The notes: generated by a model not told the origin, from the sequence alone. DNA of 60,555 bases from Terrisporobacter petrolearius (GCF_020748185.1 NZ_JAHZMO010000018.1:1-60555); one strand, 5' to 3'; shown: positions 44,524-53,753, counted from the first letter of the stretch. Translations and numbers: made by a program.

Positions 44524-44586
44524 TTCGCTTCGCTCATGTCGCCAACGAGATGCCTTCGCTATCGCTTCAGGCAACGACCTTGCTCA
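44524..44586. other. GC-rich structured intergenic element
   Basis: This 60-base patch is much richer in G and C than its surroundings. It can fold as an outer GTCG/CGAC and inner TGCCT/AGGCA stem (44538-44578) with CGCT/CGCTT repeats in the loops. It does not code and has no T-run. It could be a small palindromic mobile repeat or a relic; function unknown. Confidence 0.4.
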
Positions 44587-44681
44587 AAAATACATTTTTA
44601 CATTTCCTAAATGACTTGATATAACTTGATTCCAGAGTTTATCAACAGCGTAAACTTAACTATAATTTCCTTAAATGTAAA

Positions 44682-44713
44682 AAATCTCCTTTGAAATTAA
44701 TCAAAGGAGATTT
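44682..44713 (-). terminator. terminator of the HEPN/ArsC-like operon
   Basis: AAATCTCCTTTGA pairs with TCAAAGGAGATTT around a six-base loop; a T-run follows on the minus strand, a few bases after the ArsC-like stop codon at 44718. Confidence 0.85.
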
Positions 44714-44717
44714 ATAA

Positions 44718-45068
44718 TTATAATAAGTTTTCTTTATATTCATTTTCTTTAAAACCAATTAAAACTTTTTTATTATTTACTAATAAAGGTCTTTTTATAA
44801 GTTTTCCATCACTTACAAGTATGTCAAGCATTTCATCTTCACTTGCAGTCTTTAACACTTCTTTAAGTCCTAATTCTCTATATTTTACCCCACTTGTATT
44901 AAAGAATTTTTTTAACTCATGTCCACTTTCTTCATAAATTTTTTTCATTTCTTCTTTTGTGGGTGGTGTATCTACCAAATCTATTTCTTCAAAGTTTATA
45001 TTATTTTCTTTAAGCCAATTCTTGGCTTTTCTTGCTGTAGATCATTTTTTGTATCCATAAAGTTTCAT
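44718..45068 (-). CDS. ArsC/Spx-fold thioredoxin-like protein, candidate selenoprotein with in-frame UGA
   Basis: A 116-residue reading frame if codon 9 (TGA, 45044-45042) is read through. It starts MKLYGYKK, then UGA, then STARKAKNWLKENNINF. The UGA sits exactly where ArsC/YffB/Spx-type proteins have their active-site cysteine (KKCSTCRKA-like), and the second cysteine is alanine. The rest is intact to the usual family length, including the cis-proline segment LIKRPLLVNNKKVLIGF. An AGGAAGG site nine bases before the ATG and a start four bases after the upstream stop support translation from 45068. Downstream of the UGA is a compact hairpin (45012-45028). Selenocysteine insertion is inferred; the alternative is a nonsense mutation, which would leave only residues 32 onward from an internal start. 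Confidence 0.72.
45012..45028 (-). promoter_or_regulatory. candidate bacterial SECIS hairpin
   Basis: In the mRNA, AAGCCAA-GAA-UUGGCUU forms a seven-pair stem with a three-base loop beginning with G. The loop G is 21 bases after the UGA. Loose bacterial SECIS rules as I remember them ask for a short stem, a loop with G in its first two positions, and a UGA-to-loop distance of about 16-37 bases. All three are met. It overlaps codons for RKAKNWLK. Confidence 0.55.
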
Positions 45069-45072
45069 ATTG

Positions 45073-46392
45073 TTATTCCTTCCTGTCATAAAAGTTCCAC
45101 GGCACCAATTCCACTTCTCCATAAGATCTTTCCTTCAATCTATTGGAGTATTCACCTTTGTAGTTTATTAAATGTAGCATAACCAATTCAACATATCTGA
45201 TGGCAATTTGAATTATATTCCACATATCCTCCACATGAAGAGTTGCTCTGTTCCTTTTTCTACTTGGATGAACTATTTTATTTCTGAAGTAAATAATTAA
45301 ATCTACTCCATCTAAAAATTTGCTTTGAATATATTCATCAAATAAGTTAAGATCTTCCTTGCCTGTAGGAATTTTGCAGCTATTGAGTAACATTCTAATA
45401 TTTGTGGATGATGAGTTATCATCAAATTCCTCATCACTTAAAATCTTTTGTTGCTCAACTAAAACCACATAAGATAAAGTTTCTAGTGCAATTTGCATGG
45501 AAATAATATTATTTTCAATTGTAGTATTACCCAATGTTTCTATATACCAATCAATAACTTGTTTAATAGCATGTCCATAATACAAATCATTTAGTCTTTT
45601 ACACATTAACGTCATATATTTTTCTATATTATGGTTATTAGCTATGGTATCCTTCCAATTAGGTACAAATCTAAAAGGACTTACTATACATTCTCTACAT
45701 AGTCTAAATATATTATTATTAAGCTCATACCCTTTAACGATGCATATATCAACATATCTTCCACACATAAAGCTAAGTGCCATAGATATGTTATCCAACA
45801 CATCGTTTATATTGTTTGTCTTAAATAGGCTGTTGTCTTTCTTTTTCATTCTTCCGATGTGGGTAATTATAGTTCCAGATTTATCTTTTAGTTCACGATT
45901 TAATTCCTTTGTAAAATCATATCTTTTATCAATAGTTACTTCTAAATCCCCTATATTAAACTCCATCCTCCCAGCAAATAACTTATCTTCATGCATTATA
46001 AGTTTTCCTGAATATCTATCAAGATTTACTATATAAAAGTCTATACTATCTACAAAATAATTTTTAGACTTAATATATCCATCGTTAATATAACCTTCTA
46101 AGAATAAATCACTAGATAGTGCTACAGTTACATTTATTGGTTTATAACCATAAACTTCTAATATAGCGTTATCATAATCTAGCGTTATATCTACATCATA
46201 ATCCTTCCTTGATAAAACTTTTCCTTTAAAATTTATAGACATAGGAGTGGTCATTTTATAAAATACTTTTCCGTAGCATTTATATTTTTTATTATATAAG
46301 TAAACACAAAATCTTCCTTCATGGATACTAATATCTTCGCTTACATCATAATCCAAATAATCTAAAGATATAGCATCTTTAAGTGATTTCAT
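45073..46392 (-). CDS. ApeA/HEPN-like protein with RNx3H motif
   Basis: A 439-residue cytosolic protein. The N-terminal 200 residues are beta-rich (FKGKVLSRKDYDVDITLDYD and similar) and the C-terminal half is helical. Late in the protein IIYFRNKIVHPSRKR contains R-N-K-I-V-H, the RNx3H pattern of HEPN ribonuclease domains. A beta N-terminal domain plus C-terminal HEPN resembles ApeA-type proteins, some of which abort phage infection by cutting RNA. I recognise the pattern, not a close relative, so the function is inferred. Its stop lies four bases before the start of the UGA-containing ArsC-like gene, so the two are one transcription unit. Confidence 0.65.
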   Translation of the reverse strand: MKSLKDAISLDYLDYDVSEDISIHEGRFCVYLYNKKYKCYGKVFYKMTTPMSINFKGKVLSRKDYDVDITLDYDNAILEVYGYKPINVTVALSSDLFLEGYINDGYIKSKNYFVDSIDFYIVNLDRYSGKLIMHEDKLFAGRMEFNIGDLEVTIDKRYDFTKELNRELKDKSGTIITHIGRMKKKDNSLFKTNNINDVLDNISMALSFMCGRYVDICIVKGYELNNNIFRLCRECIVSPFRFVPNWKDTIANNHNIEKYMTLMCKRLNDLYYGHAIKQVIDWYIETLGNTTIENNIISMQIALETLSYVVLVEQQKILSDEEFDDNSSSTNIRMLLNSCKIPTGKEDLNLFDEYIQSKFLDGVDLIIYFRNKIVHPSRKRNRATLHVEDMWNIIQIAIRYVELVMLHLINYKGEYSNRLKERSYGEVELVPWNFYDRKE

Positions 46393-46477
46393 AACTACTC
46401 CACCTTTTCTAATATATTGAATTTCATTATATCATAATAAATATATTCATTGTTGATAAAATTCTATTTTATATACA

Positions 46478-46511
46478 AGAACAGATTAGAAATAACTCTA
46501 ATCTGTTCTAG
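46478..46511 (-). terminator. terminator of the large activator-type gene
   Basis: AGAACAGATTAGA pairs with TCTAATCTGTTCT around a six-base loop, just after the stop codon of the 1444-residue gene on the minus strand. Confidence 0.82.
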
Positions 46512-46515
46512 ATAC

Positions 46516-49500
46516 TTAGCATTTAACTAAACATTCCTTTTTATTTTCTTTTGGCTCTTCAGATTTATAATCATTAATATCTATTTTAGTCATTTCATTT
46601 TTATTCATTGTATTAAATGCCTTTGATAACATTAATTTTATTCTATTTATTTGATTTACTTCACTTGCTGATGGGTCATAATCTATTGGAATTATATTTG
46701 CATCCTTATATCTTCTTTTTAATTCCTTAATAGATCCTTTACCAATTATATGATTTGGTAAACATCCAAAAGGTTGCATGCAGATAACATTTTTCACATC
46801 ATCTTCTATAAGTTCTATCATTTCACCTGTCAATAGCCATCCTTCTCCTGTTTGATTGCCAAGAGATACTACTTCTGATGCTTTTTTTGCCAGATCTCTA
46901 ATATCTTTTGGAGTAGAAAATCTTTTACTTTCTTTTAATGATTTTATATAAGTTTTTTGATAAAAGTTAGCAATTTTAATAAATATCTTAGCTCCTATTG
47001 TTGATTTCTTACTTCCTTCTAAATATTTACTTTTAAAAAGAGTGTTTACAGACCAAGCAGTAAAAAAATTAATAAGTTCTGGCATTACCGCTTCTGCACC
47101 TTCTTTTTCCAATACATCTACAATATTATTATTTGCTGTTGGATGAAATTTAACCAAAATTTCACCTACTAATCCTACACGTGGTTTAGTTATATTTAAT
47201 ACTTCTAAATTATCAAAGTCTTTTACTATATTTCTTATGTTGTTTTTAAACTCTGAGAATCTACCATTTTTTAAAGATTCTTTGCATTTAATTACCCATT
47301 TATCGTAAAGCTTATTGGTGCTTCCTTTTACAGCTTCATAAGGCCTTACCCTGTATACTACCTTCATTAATAAATCTCCATAAATGGCACTCATAATAGT
47401 TCTATGAATTAGTTTTAATGATATATTATCCATTACACCATTATTCTCCATATTATTTACACTTAGAGATATAACTGGTATATCCTTAAAACCTGCCTCA
47501 TATAGTCCCTTTCTTAAGAAGCCTATATAATTAGTTGCCCTACATCCCCCACCTGTTTGAGTAATAGCTACAGATGTATTGCTTAAATCATATTCCCCTG
47601 ACTTTAAAGCCTTTATTAATTGACCTATTACAATTATCGCTGGATAACAAGCATCATTATGTACATATTTTAGGCCTTCTTCTATTACTTCTCTATTAGT
47701 ATCTTGAAGTATTACTAAATTCCACCCACAAGAATTAAAAGCCTCTTGTAAAAATTGAAAGTGTACAGGAGACATTTGAGGTGCAAGTAAAGTATGTTTC
47801 ATATTAAGCTTTGTATTTTTAACATAAGGTATCTTCTTAACTTCTATATTTTCTGCTTTTATATTATTTTCTTCTCTTTCTTTCATTGCAGCTTTTAAAG
47901 ATCTCAGTCTTATTTTTGCTGCTCCCAAGTTATTACCTTCATCTATTTTTATAACCGTATAAATTTTAGATTTTTCACTTAAAATCTCTTCCACCTGTTC
48001 TGTAGTTACCGCATCTAAGCCACATCCAAAAGAGTTTAGCTGAACTAGCTCTAAATTATCAAAGTTTCTTACAAAAGATGCAGACTTATATAGCCTTGAA
48101 TGATATACCCACTGATCTACAACGCGAAGAGGTCTATCCAAATTAGCAAGATGACAAATACTATCTTCTGTAAATACTGCCATATCTAAAGAGTTAATTA
48201 ATTCAGGTATTCCATGATTAATTTCTGGATCTAAATGATAAGGCCTACCTGCTAAAACAATCCCTTTTAAGTTATTTTCATCTATATATTTTAGTGCATC
48301 TTCTCCTGCTTTTCTTACTTCATTTTTAAAATTAGTTTCTTCTTTTGTTGCTTTATCAACTGCACTAAATACCTCTGATTTTGTAATATCGCTGAAGTTA
48401 TCTTTAATTATCTCATATAATCTATACTTTAGCCTTTCTTTATTATTTAAACTTAAGAAAGGATTAATATATTTAATATTTTTTCTTCTCAAATCTTCCA
48501 AATTATTTTTTATAACTTCAGAGTAAGATATTACCACTGGACAGTTATAGTTATTATCTGCACTTTTATCTTCTTTGTATTCGTGAGTAACTGCTGGATA
48601 AAAAATAGTTTTTACTCCTCTATCAATCAAACTTTGAATATGTCCATGAACTATTTTCCCTGGGTAACATACTGTTTCAGATGCTATTGAATCTATACCT
48701 TTTTCGTATAATTGTTTTGACGATCTTTCTGATAACAACACTCTAAACCCTAGGCATGTGAAAAATGTATACCAAAATGGGTAATCTTCATACATATTTA
48801 AAACTCTAGGTATTCCAATTTCACCTCTTACTGCCTCTTCTTTGCTTAATGATTTATAATATTTAAATAATCTATCATACTTAAATTTAAATAAATTAAT
48901 AGGGTTTTCTTTATGTTGTTTTACACTTTTATCTCCATTTGAAAATGCTCCTTTTTCACATCTATTTCCAGATATAAAAACTTCATCTTGAGAGAATTTA
49001 TTTATAGTAAGCAGACATTTGTTTGAACAAACATTACATCTACTAACTGTGGTATCTATCTTAATATTATTAAGCTCATCGTAATCTAACAGTTTACTTT
49101 CATTGCCTTCTTTATACTGTGATTTTGCAATTAAAGCACAACCAAAAGCTCCCATTAATCCAGCAATATTTGGTCTAACAACTTCCCTACCTGTTAATTT
49201 TTCAAAAGCCCTAAGAACTAAATCATTATAAAAAGTTCCACCTTGAACAACTATATTATTTCCTAATCTACTGAAATCCCTTATTTTGATAACTTTAAAT
49301 AAAGCATTCTTTATTACCGAATATGAAAGTCCAGCAGAGATATCTGCTACTGTAGCTCCTTCTTTTTGTGCTTGTTTAACCTTAGAATTCATAAATACTG
49401 TACATCTAGACCCTAAGTCAACAGGATTTTTCGAATTTATACCTACTCTAGCAAAATCTTCTATATTCATTGATAAGGATTTTGCAAAAGTTTCTAAAAA

Positions 49501-50850
49501 TGAGCCACACCCTGAAGAACAAGCTTCATTTAATATTATACTGTCAATTACACCATTTTTTATTTCTAGACATTTCATATCTTGACCACCAATATCTAAA
49601 ATAAAATCTACATCTTCATTAAAGTATTTTGCAGCTTTATAATGTGCAATGGTTTCTATTTCTCCATAATCAACTTTCAGTGCCTTTTTAAGTAATGCTT
49701 CACCATATCCTGTTACGCAAGAGGAAAGAATTTTCATATCCTTAGGTAAACTCTTATATATGTCTTTTAATACTCTTATTGAAGTTTCTAAAGGGCTTCC
49801 TTCATTGCTACTATAATAAGAATATACTAAATTTCCATCTTCATCTATTAATGTAGCCTTTGTAGTAGTTGAACCTGCATCAATACCTAAATATACATTG
49901 CCTTTTACTTTGTTAATATCTACCTTTTCAACTGAATTTTTCTCATGTTTATGTGTGAACTCTTCATACTCATTAAAATCTTCAAACAAAGGTTCTAAAC
50001 CCTTATCCCCGCTAATATCAATATTATTAATTTCGTCTAATCTATCTAATAAATCATGCAATATTAAAAAATCTTCATTCTTTGATAGTAGACTGGCACC
50101 CATAGCTATATATAGTTGAGCATCTTGTGGAAAAATCACATCTTCATCTTTGAGTTTTAACACATTTTGAAAGGCTTTTCTAAGCTGAGATAAAAAGTAT
50201 AATGGTCCTCCTAAAAAAGCAACTTTTCCCTCTATTTTTCTTCCACAAGATAAAACACTTACCGTTTGAACTACAACAGCATTAAAAATACTCATTGCTA
50301 TATCTGATTTTTTTGCACCATCATTTATAAGTGGCTGTATATCTGTTTTAGCAAATACACCACATCTTGAAGCAACAGGATAAATAACATTATAATCCTT
50401 TGCCATTTCATTTAAACCTTTTGCATCTGTTTTTAAAAGGGTAGCCATTTGGTCTATGAAAGCTCCAGTCCCTCCAGCGCATATTCCATTCATTCTTTGA
50501 TCAATACCACCACTTAAATAAGTAATTTTTGCATCTTCTCCACCTAGTTCTATTACTACATCTGTTTCTGGGTGAAATGTTTCTATTGCTTTTGTAGATG
50601 AAATAACCTCTTGAATAAATTTTAAATTTAAATAATTTGATATATCTATTCCACCAGATCCTGTTACTACCACGGATACACAAATATCTCCTAATTTATC
50701 ATAAACATTTCGTAGTATTTCTTTAACAGCTTTTTTTACATCTGAGAAATGTCTTCTATATTCCTTATAAATAGGTATATCATCATATAAAATCACAGTT
50801 TTTACTGTTGTTGATCCTACATCTATTCCCATATTGTATGTCTTTATCAT
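46516..50850 (-). CDS. very large 2-hydroxyacyl-CoA dehydratase activator-related protein (BadF/HgdC ASKHA duplication plus DUF2229 and HgdB-like region)
   Basis: A 1444-residue protein. Two ASKHA ATPase domains of the BadF/BcrA/HgdC type come first: GIDVGSTTVKTVILYDD with GICAGGTGAFIDQMA (about 7-270), and YLGIDAGSTTTKATLIDEDG with EACSSGCGSFLETFAKS (about 322-590). Cysteine pairs then follow (CNVCSNKCLL), a DUF2229 region (about 660-900; GIPRVLNMYEDYPFWYTFF, SETVCYPGKIVHGHI), and a C-terminal region related to the dehydratase subunit, with CNLANLD-free but cysteine-bearing motifs such as TQTGGGCRATNYIGFL and CMQPFGCLPNHIIGKG. HgdC proteins energise 2-hydroxyacyl-CoA dehydratases by ATP-driven electron transfer through an iron-sulfur cluster. 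The reaction of this giant form is not established. It is monocistronic. Confidence 0.85.
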   Translation of the reverse strand: MIKTYNMGIDVGSTTVKTVILYDDIPIYKEYRRHFSDVKKAVKEILRNVYDKLGDICVSVVVTGSGGIDISNYLNLKFIQEVISSTKAIETFHPETDVVIELGGEDAKITYLSGGIDQRMNGICAGGTGAFIDQMATLLKTDAKGLNEMAKDYNVIYPVASRCGVFAKTDIQPLINDGAKKSDIAMSIFNAVVVQTVSVLSCGRKIEGKVAFLGGPLYFLSQLRKAFQNVLKLKDEDVIFPQDAQLYIAMGASLLSKNEDFLILHDLLDRLDEINNIDISGDKGLEPLFEDFNEYEEFTHKHEKNSVEKVDINKVKGNVYLGIDAGSTTTKATLIDEDGNLVYSYYSSNEGSPLETSIRVLKDIYKSLPKDMKILSSCVTGYGEALLKKALKVDYGEIETIAHYKAAKYFNEDVDFILDIGGQDMKCLEIKNGVIDSIILNEACSSGCGSFLETFAKSLSMNIEDFARVGINSKNPVDLGSRCTVFMNSKVKQAQKEGATVADISAGLSYSVIKNALFKVIKIRDFSRLGNNIVVQGGTFYNDLVLRAFEKLTGREVVRPNIAGLMGAFGCALIAKSQYKEGNESKLLDYDELNNIKIDTTVSRCNVCSNKCLLTINKFSQDEVFISGNRCEKGAFSNGDKSVKQHKENPINLFKFKYDRLFKYYKSLSKEEAVRGEIGIPRVLNMYEDYPFWYTFFTCLGFRVLLSERSSKQLYEKGIDSIASETVCYPGKIVHGHIQSLIDRGVKTIFYPAVTHEYKEDKSADNNYNCPVVISYSEVIKNNLEDLRRKNIKYINPFLSLNNKERLKYRLYEIIKDNFSDITKSEVFSAVDKATKEETNFKNEVRKAGEDALKYIDENNLKGIVLAGRPYHLDPEINHGIPELINSLDMAVFTEDSICHLANLDRPLRVVDQWVYHSRLYKSASFVRNFDNLELVQLNSFGCGLDAVTTEQVEEILSEKSKIYTVIKIDEGNNLGAAKIRLRSLKAAMKEREENNIKAENIEVKKIPYVKNTKLNMKHTLLAPQMSPVHFQFLQEAFNSCGWNLVILQDTNREVIEEGLKYVHNDACYPAIIVIGQLIKALKSGEYDLSNTSVAITQTGGGCRATNYIGFLRKGLYEAGFKDIPVISLSVNNMENNGVMDNISLKLIHRTIMSAIYGDLLMKVVYRVRPYEAVKGSTNKLYDKWVIKCKESLKNGRFSEFKNNIRNIVKDFDNLEVLNITKPRVGLVGEILVKFHPTANNNIVDVLEKEGAEAVMPELINFFTAWSVNTLFKSKYLEGSKKSTIGAKIFIKIANFYQKTYIKSLKESKRFSTPKDIRDLAKKASEVVSLGNQTGEGWLLTGEMIELIEDDVKNVICMQPFGCLPNHIIGKGSIKELKRRYKDANIIPIDYDPSASEVNQINRIKLMLSKAFNTMNKNEMTKIDINDYKSEEPKENKKECLVKC

Positions 50851-51211
50851 AACTATCCCCCCATGACATATAAATCCTGCTCACATTTCATGTATACTAA
50901 AATTTTTATTACGATTCTATAATATAAATTATAAGGCAACACTGTACATACTTAATAATGTTAATTAAATTTTAATATAATATCAATATAATATTTAGAA
51001 TTCATATTATGAAATTGAAAATATTTAATTTTAACCCTTATATATATACTAACTCTTAAATGCTTTATTGTAATATATATTTAAAATTCTACTTGAAAGA
51101 TTTTTTACCTTTATTACCTTGTATTTTGTGTCTTTGAATTTATTTAAAAATACCTTACTAATTAATTATGAATAAGAAGCATATAAATATGAAGGAAATT
51201 GAAAAGAACTA
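50851..51211. other. AT-rich intergenic region, no gene seen
   Basis: This stretch lies upstream of the large activator-type gene and downstream of the MATE gene, both on the minus strand. It should contain the promoter for the former. I see no coding remnant or structured RNA before the MATE terminator. Confidence 0.4.
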
Positions 51212-51251
51212 AAAAAGAACAATGATAATTAACTTTATCATTGTTCTTTTT
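51212..51251 (-). terminator. terminator of the MATE transporter gene
   Basis: AAAAAGAACAATGATAA pairs with TTATCATTGTTCTTTTT around a short loop, right after the MATE stop codon. Confidence 0.88.
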
Positions 51252-51252
51252 A

Positions 51253-52641
51253 TTAGTTTATATTATTTATTGCGTCATTATTTTTTTCATCTATATTATT
51301 AAAAGTTTTCTTATAGAATAATCCAAATATTATTACAGTACTTATTATAGCTATAATATCTGCTATTGGTTCTGCTAACAAAACAGCAGTTAGACCGTCT
51401 TCAATAAACATCGGTAAAATGAATATTAGTGGAACTAGCAATACAATTTTTCTAAGCATTGCAATAATCAGAGATGTCTTTGCTTGGCCTAAGGCTAAAA
51501 AAGTTTGCTGACAAGCTATTTGAGCTCCAAATAAACACATACCTACAAAATATATTTTCATTGCCCACGATGTTATTTCAACAAGTTCTGGTTTATTATT
51601 AAATATGCTTACGAAAAACTCTGGGAATATCATTATTAAGAATACCATAACTGCAGAATATGATACACATATTATAAATAATAATTTAAATGTTTTTTTA
51701 ACTCTATCCATTTCTTTTGCCCCAAAGTTATAACTAATTATTGGCTGAGCTCCCTGAGTAAGACCCATCAAAGGCATCATTATCACTTGCATTATACTAC
51801 TCATTATTGTCATAGCACCTACTGCTAAGTCTCCGCCATATTTTAATAATTGATTATTTAAACTTACTAGTACTAAAGACTCCGTAGCTTGCATTATAAA
51901 TGGTGCTACACCTAACGCCACTATTGAAAGTGCTAATTTTTTATTAAGTTTTAGATATTTCTTTCTAATTTTAAGAATACTCTTTTTACCAAATAGAAAC
52001 TTTAATACAAATATAGCAGATATACCTTGCGAGATTATAGTTGCTAAGGCAGCACCTTTAACACCCATACCAAATCCAAATATTAAAATTGGATCTAAAA
52101 CTATATTTATAATAGCACCTATAATAACAGTAAACATACCTATTTTTGTAAACCCTTGAGTATTTATAAATAAATTCATCCCCAAAGATATTTGTACGAA
52201 TATAGTACCTATTAAATATATAGTTAAATAATCTAAACCATATCCTATTGTAGCATTACTCGCTCCAAATGCCCAAAGTATAGGTTCTTTGAATACAAGA
52301 AATAGTATTGTTAAAACAATACCTCCAGATATAAGCATTGAAAAACAGTTACTCATTATTTCTTCTGCTTTATCATTATCTTGCTTTCCCATTTCAATAG
52401 CACTAAGTGGTGCACCTCCAGCTGCAAATAACATTGCAAAGGCCGATACCAATAGTATTATTGGCATGGCAACACCAACACCAGCCATAGCTATATCTCC
52501 GTTAGCCATTCTACCTATAAATATTCTATCTACAACGTTATATAATAGATTTACTAATTGACCTATTATAGTTGGAACGGCCAATGTATAAAGTAATTCA
52601 CCAATACTTCCCTTACCTAAATCAATACTTTTACTACTCAT
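51253..52641 (-). CDS. MATE-family multidrug efflux transporter
   Basis: A 462-residue protein with about 12 membrane helices in two related halves, as in cation-coupled MATE exporters (NorM/MepA-like). First half: LAVPTIIGQLVNLLYNVVDR and IFIGRMANGDIAMAGVGVA; second half: FIMQATESLVLVSLNNQLLK, GAMTIMSSIMQVIMMPLMG and LTQGAQPIISYNFGAKEMDR. GGAGCAATATT precedes ATG. It is transcribed divergently from a MerR-type regulator and has a promoter with a 19-base spacer of the MerR type, so it is probably induced by compounds that the regulator binds. Confidence 0.94.
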   Translation of the reverse strand: MSSKSIDLGKGSIGELLYTLAVPTIIGQLVNLLYNVVDRIFIGRMANGDIAMAGVGVAMPIILLVSAFAMLFAAGGAPLSAIEMGKQDNDKAEEIMSNCFSMLISGGIVLTILFLVFKEPILWAFGASNATIGYGLDYLTIYLIGTIFVQISLGMNLFINTQGFTKIGMFTVIIGAIINIVLDPILIFGFGMGVKGAALATIISQGISAIFVLKFLFGKKSILKIRKKYLKLNKKLALSIVALGVAPFIMQATESLVLVSLNNQLLKYGGDLAVGAMTIMSSIMQVIMMPLMGLTQGAQPIISYNFGAKEMDRVKKTFKLLFIICVSYSAVMVFLIMIFPEFFVSIFNNKPELVEITSWAMKIYFVGMCLFGAQIACQQTFLALGQAKTSLIIAMLRKIVLLVPLIFILPMFIEDGLTAVLLAEPIADIIAIISTVIIFGLFYKKTFNNIDEKNNDAINNIN

Positions 52642-52684
52642 AATATTGCTCCTTTTTTTATTACATATTCTTTATCATATTGCT

Positions 52685-52715
52685 ATAATATAGTATAGGG
52701 TAACCCAACAGTCAA
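52685..52715 (-). promoter_or_regulatory. MerR-type promoter of the MATE gene (19-base spacer)
   Basis: On the minus strand TTGACT (52715-52710) and TATTAT (52690-52685) are separated by 19 bases rather than 17. The spacer carries the dyad GGGTTACCC within TTGGGTTACCCTATA. An overlong spacer with a central dyad is the hallmark of promoters twisted open by MerR-family activators, and such a regulator is encoded divergently next to it. Confidence 0.7.
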
Positions 52716-52730
52716 TAGGAGATTAAAAAA

Positions 52731-53549
52731 ATGAAAATGAATTTAAAAAAATTAACTACAGGAGAGTTTGCAAAGATTTGTAACGTTACAAAGCACACAC
52801 TGTATCATTACAATGATATTGGAATACTAAAGCCTAATTATTGTAATGAAAATGGATACAGAATGTATACCTACGATCAGTTAAATCTTTTTTACTTTAT
52901 TAGTGTAATGAAAGAAATGAATATGTCCTTAAATGAAATTAATTTATTTTTAAATAATAGAACACCACAAAAAGTAAAAAGTTTATTTGAAAATAGAATA
53001 GAAGAGTTAGATGAAGAAATAAATAGAATTAAAGAATTACAGGACATGCTAAAATCAAGAATAGAAAAAATAGATTATGCTTTTTCCATAAATAATGAAG
53101 AAATAAAAGTAGAATATGAAGAAGAAGAAAAATTATTTTTAAGTAAATCTTTAAAGAATGATACTGATAAAAACTTATTCTATATGTTTAAAAATAATTT
53201 CAATCAGTTTATAAATAATTATAGCTTTAAAGATTCTTTATCAACTTTAATAAGTATAGAAAAAATAAATAATAGTTTTACCTTTATTCCAGAAAACTTT
53301 TTATTTAATTGTGAAAGTGAGATACCTAAATCCAGATTATTTATAAAAAAATCTGGTAAATATTTAATTGCGTATCACCAAGGTTCCTTTAATAATATAG
53401 AGTCTACTTACGATAAAATGATTTCATATATAAGTGATAACAATTTAAAAATCGGAAATTATTCTTATGTAAAAACTTTATTAGATGCGCTTACTACACC
53501 AAGTGAAAATATGCAATTATTAAAAATATCAATAGAGTTATGTGACTAA
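52731..53549 (+). CDS. MerR-family regulator with GyrI-like drug-binding domain (BmrR type)
   Basis: A 272-residue regulator. The N-terminal MerR winged helix (about 8-75) reads TTGEFAKICNVTKHTLYHYN, DIGILKPNYCNENGYRMYT and ends QLNLFYFISVMKEM. A coiled-coil helix (about 85-120) follows, and then a C-terminal GyrI-like effector domain (about 150-270) as in BmrR. The last strand includes ISIELCD. ATG 52731 has ATAGGAG upstream; it is in-frame with a second ATG two codons later. It is divergent from the MATE pump, so it most likely activates the pump promoter when a drug binds. Confidence 0.9.
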   Translation: MKMNLKKLTTGEFAKICNVTKHTLYHYNDIGILKPNYCNENGYRMYTYDQLNLFYFISVMKEMNMSLNEINLFLNNRTPQKVKSLFENRIEELDEEINRIKELQDMLKSRIEKIDYAFSINNEEIKVEYEEEEKLFLSKSLKNDTDKNLFYMFKNNFNQFINNYSFKDSLSTLISIEKINNSFTFIPENFLFNCESEIPKSRLFIKKSGKYLIAYHQGSFNNIESTYDKMISYISDNNLKIGNYSYVKTLLDALTTPSENMQLLKISIELCD

Positions 53550-53753
53550 CATTAGCATTTATGATTTTAATATACTATAATTAATATTTTGTAGTGAGAT
53601 ATCAGGTTTGTTAAGTAGTGAATCTATTTTAATATTAAAAGCTTGTACTTGCGGTAATTTCAGCGAAATACTAGGTGTAAATGAAATATAAAGTGTAACT
53701 ATAGCAAATTAAATTATCAAGTTAAAAAAATAAAATATAAAATATTTACAAAT

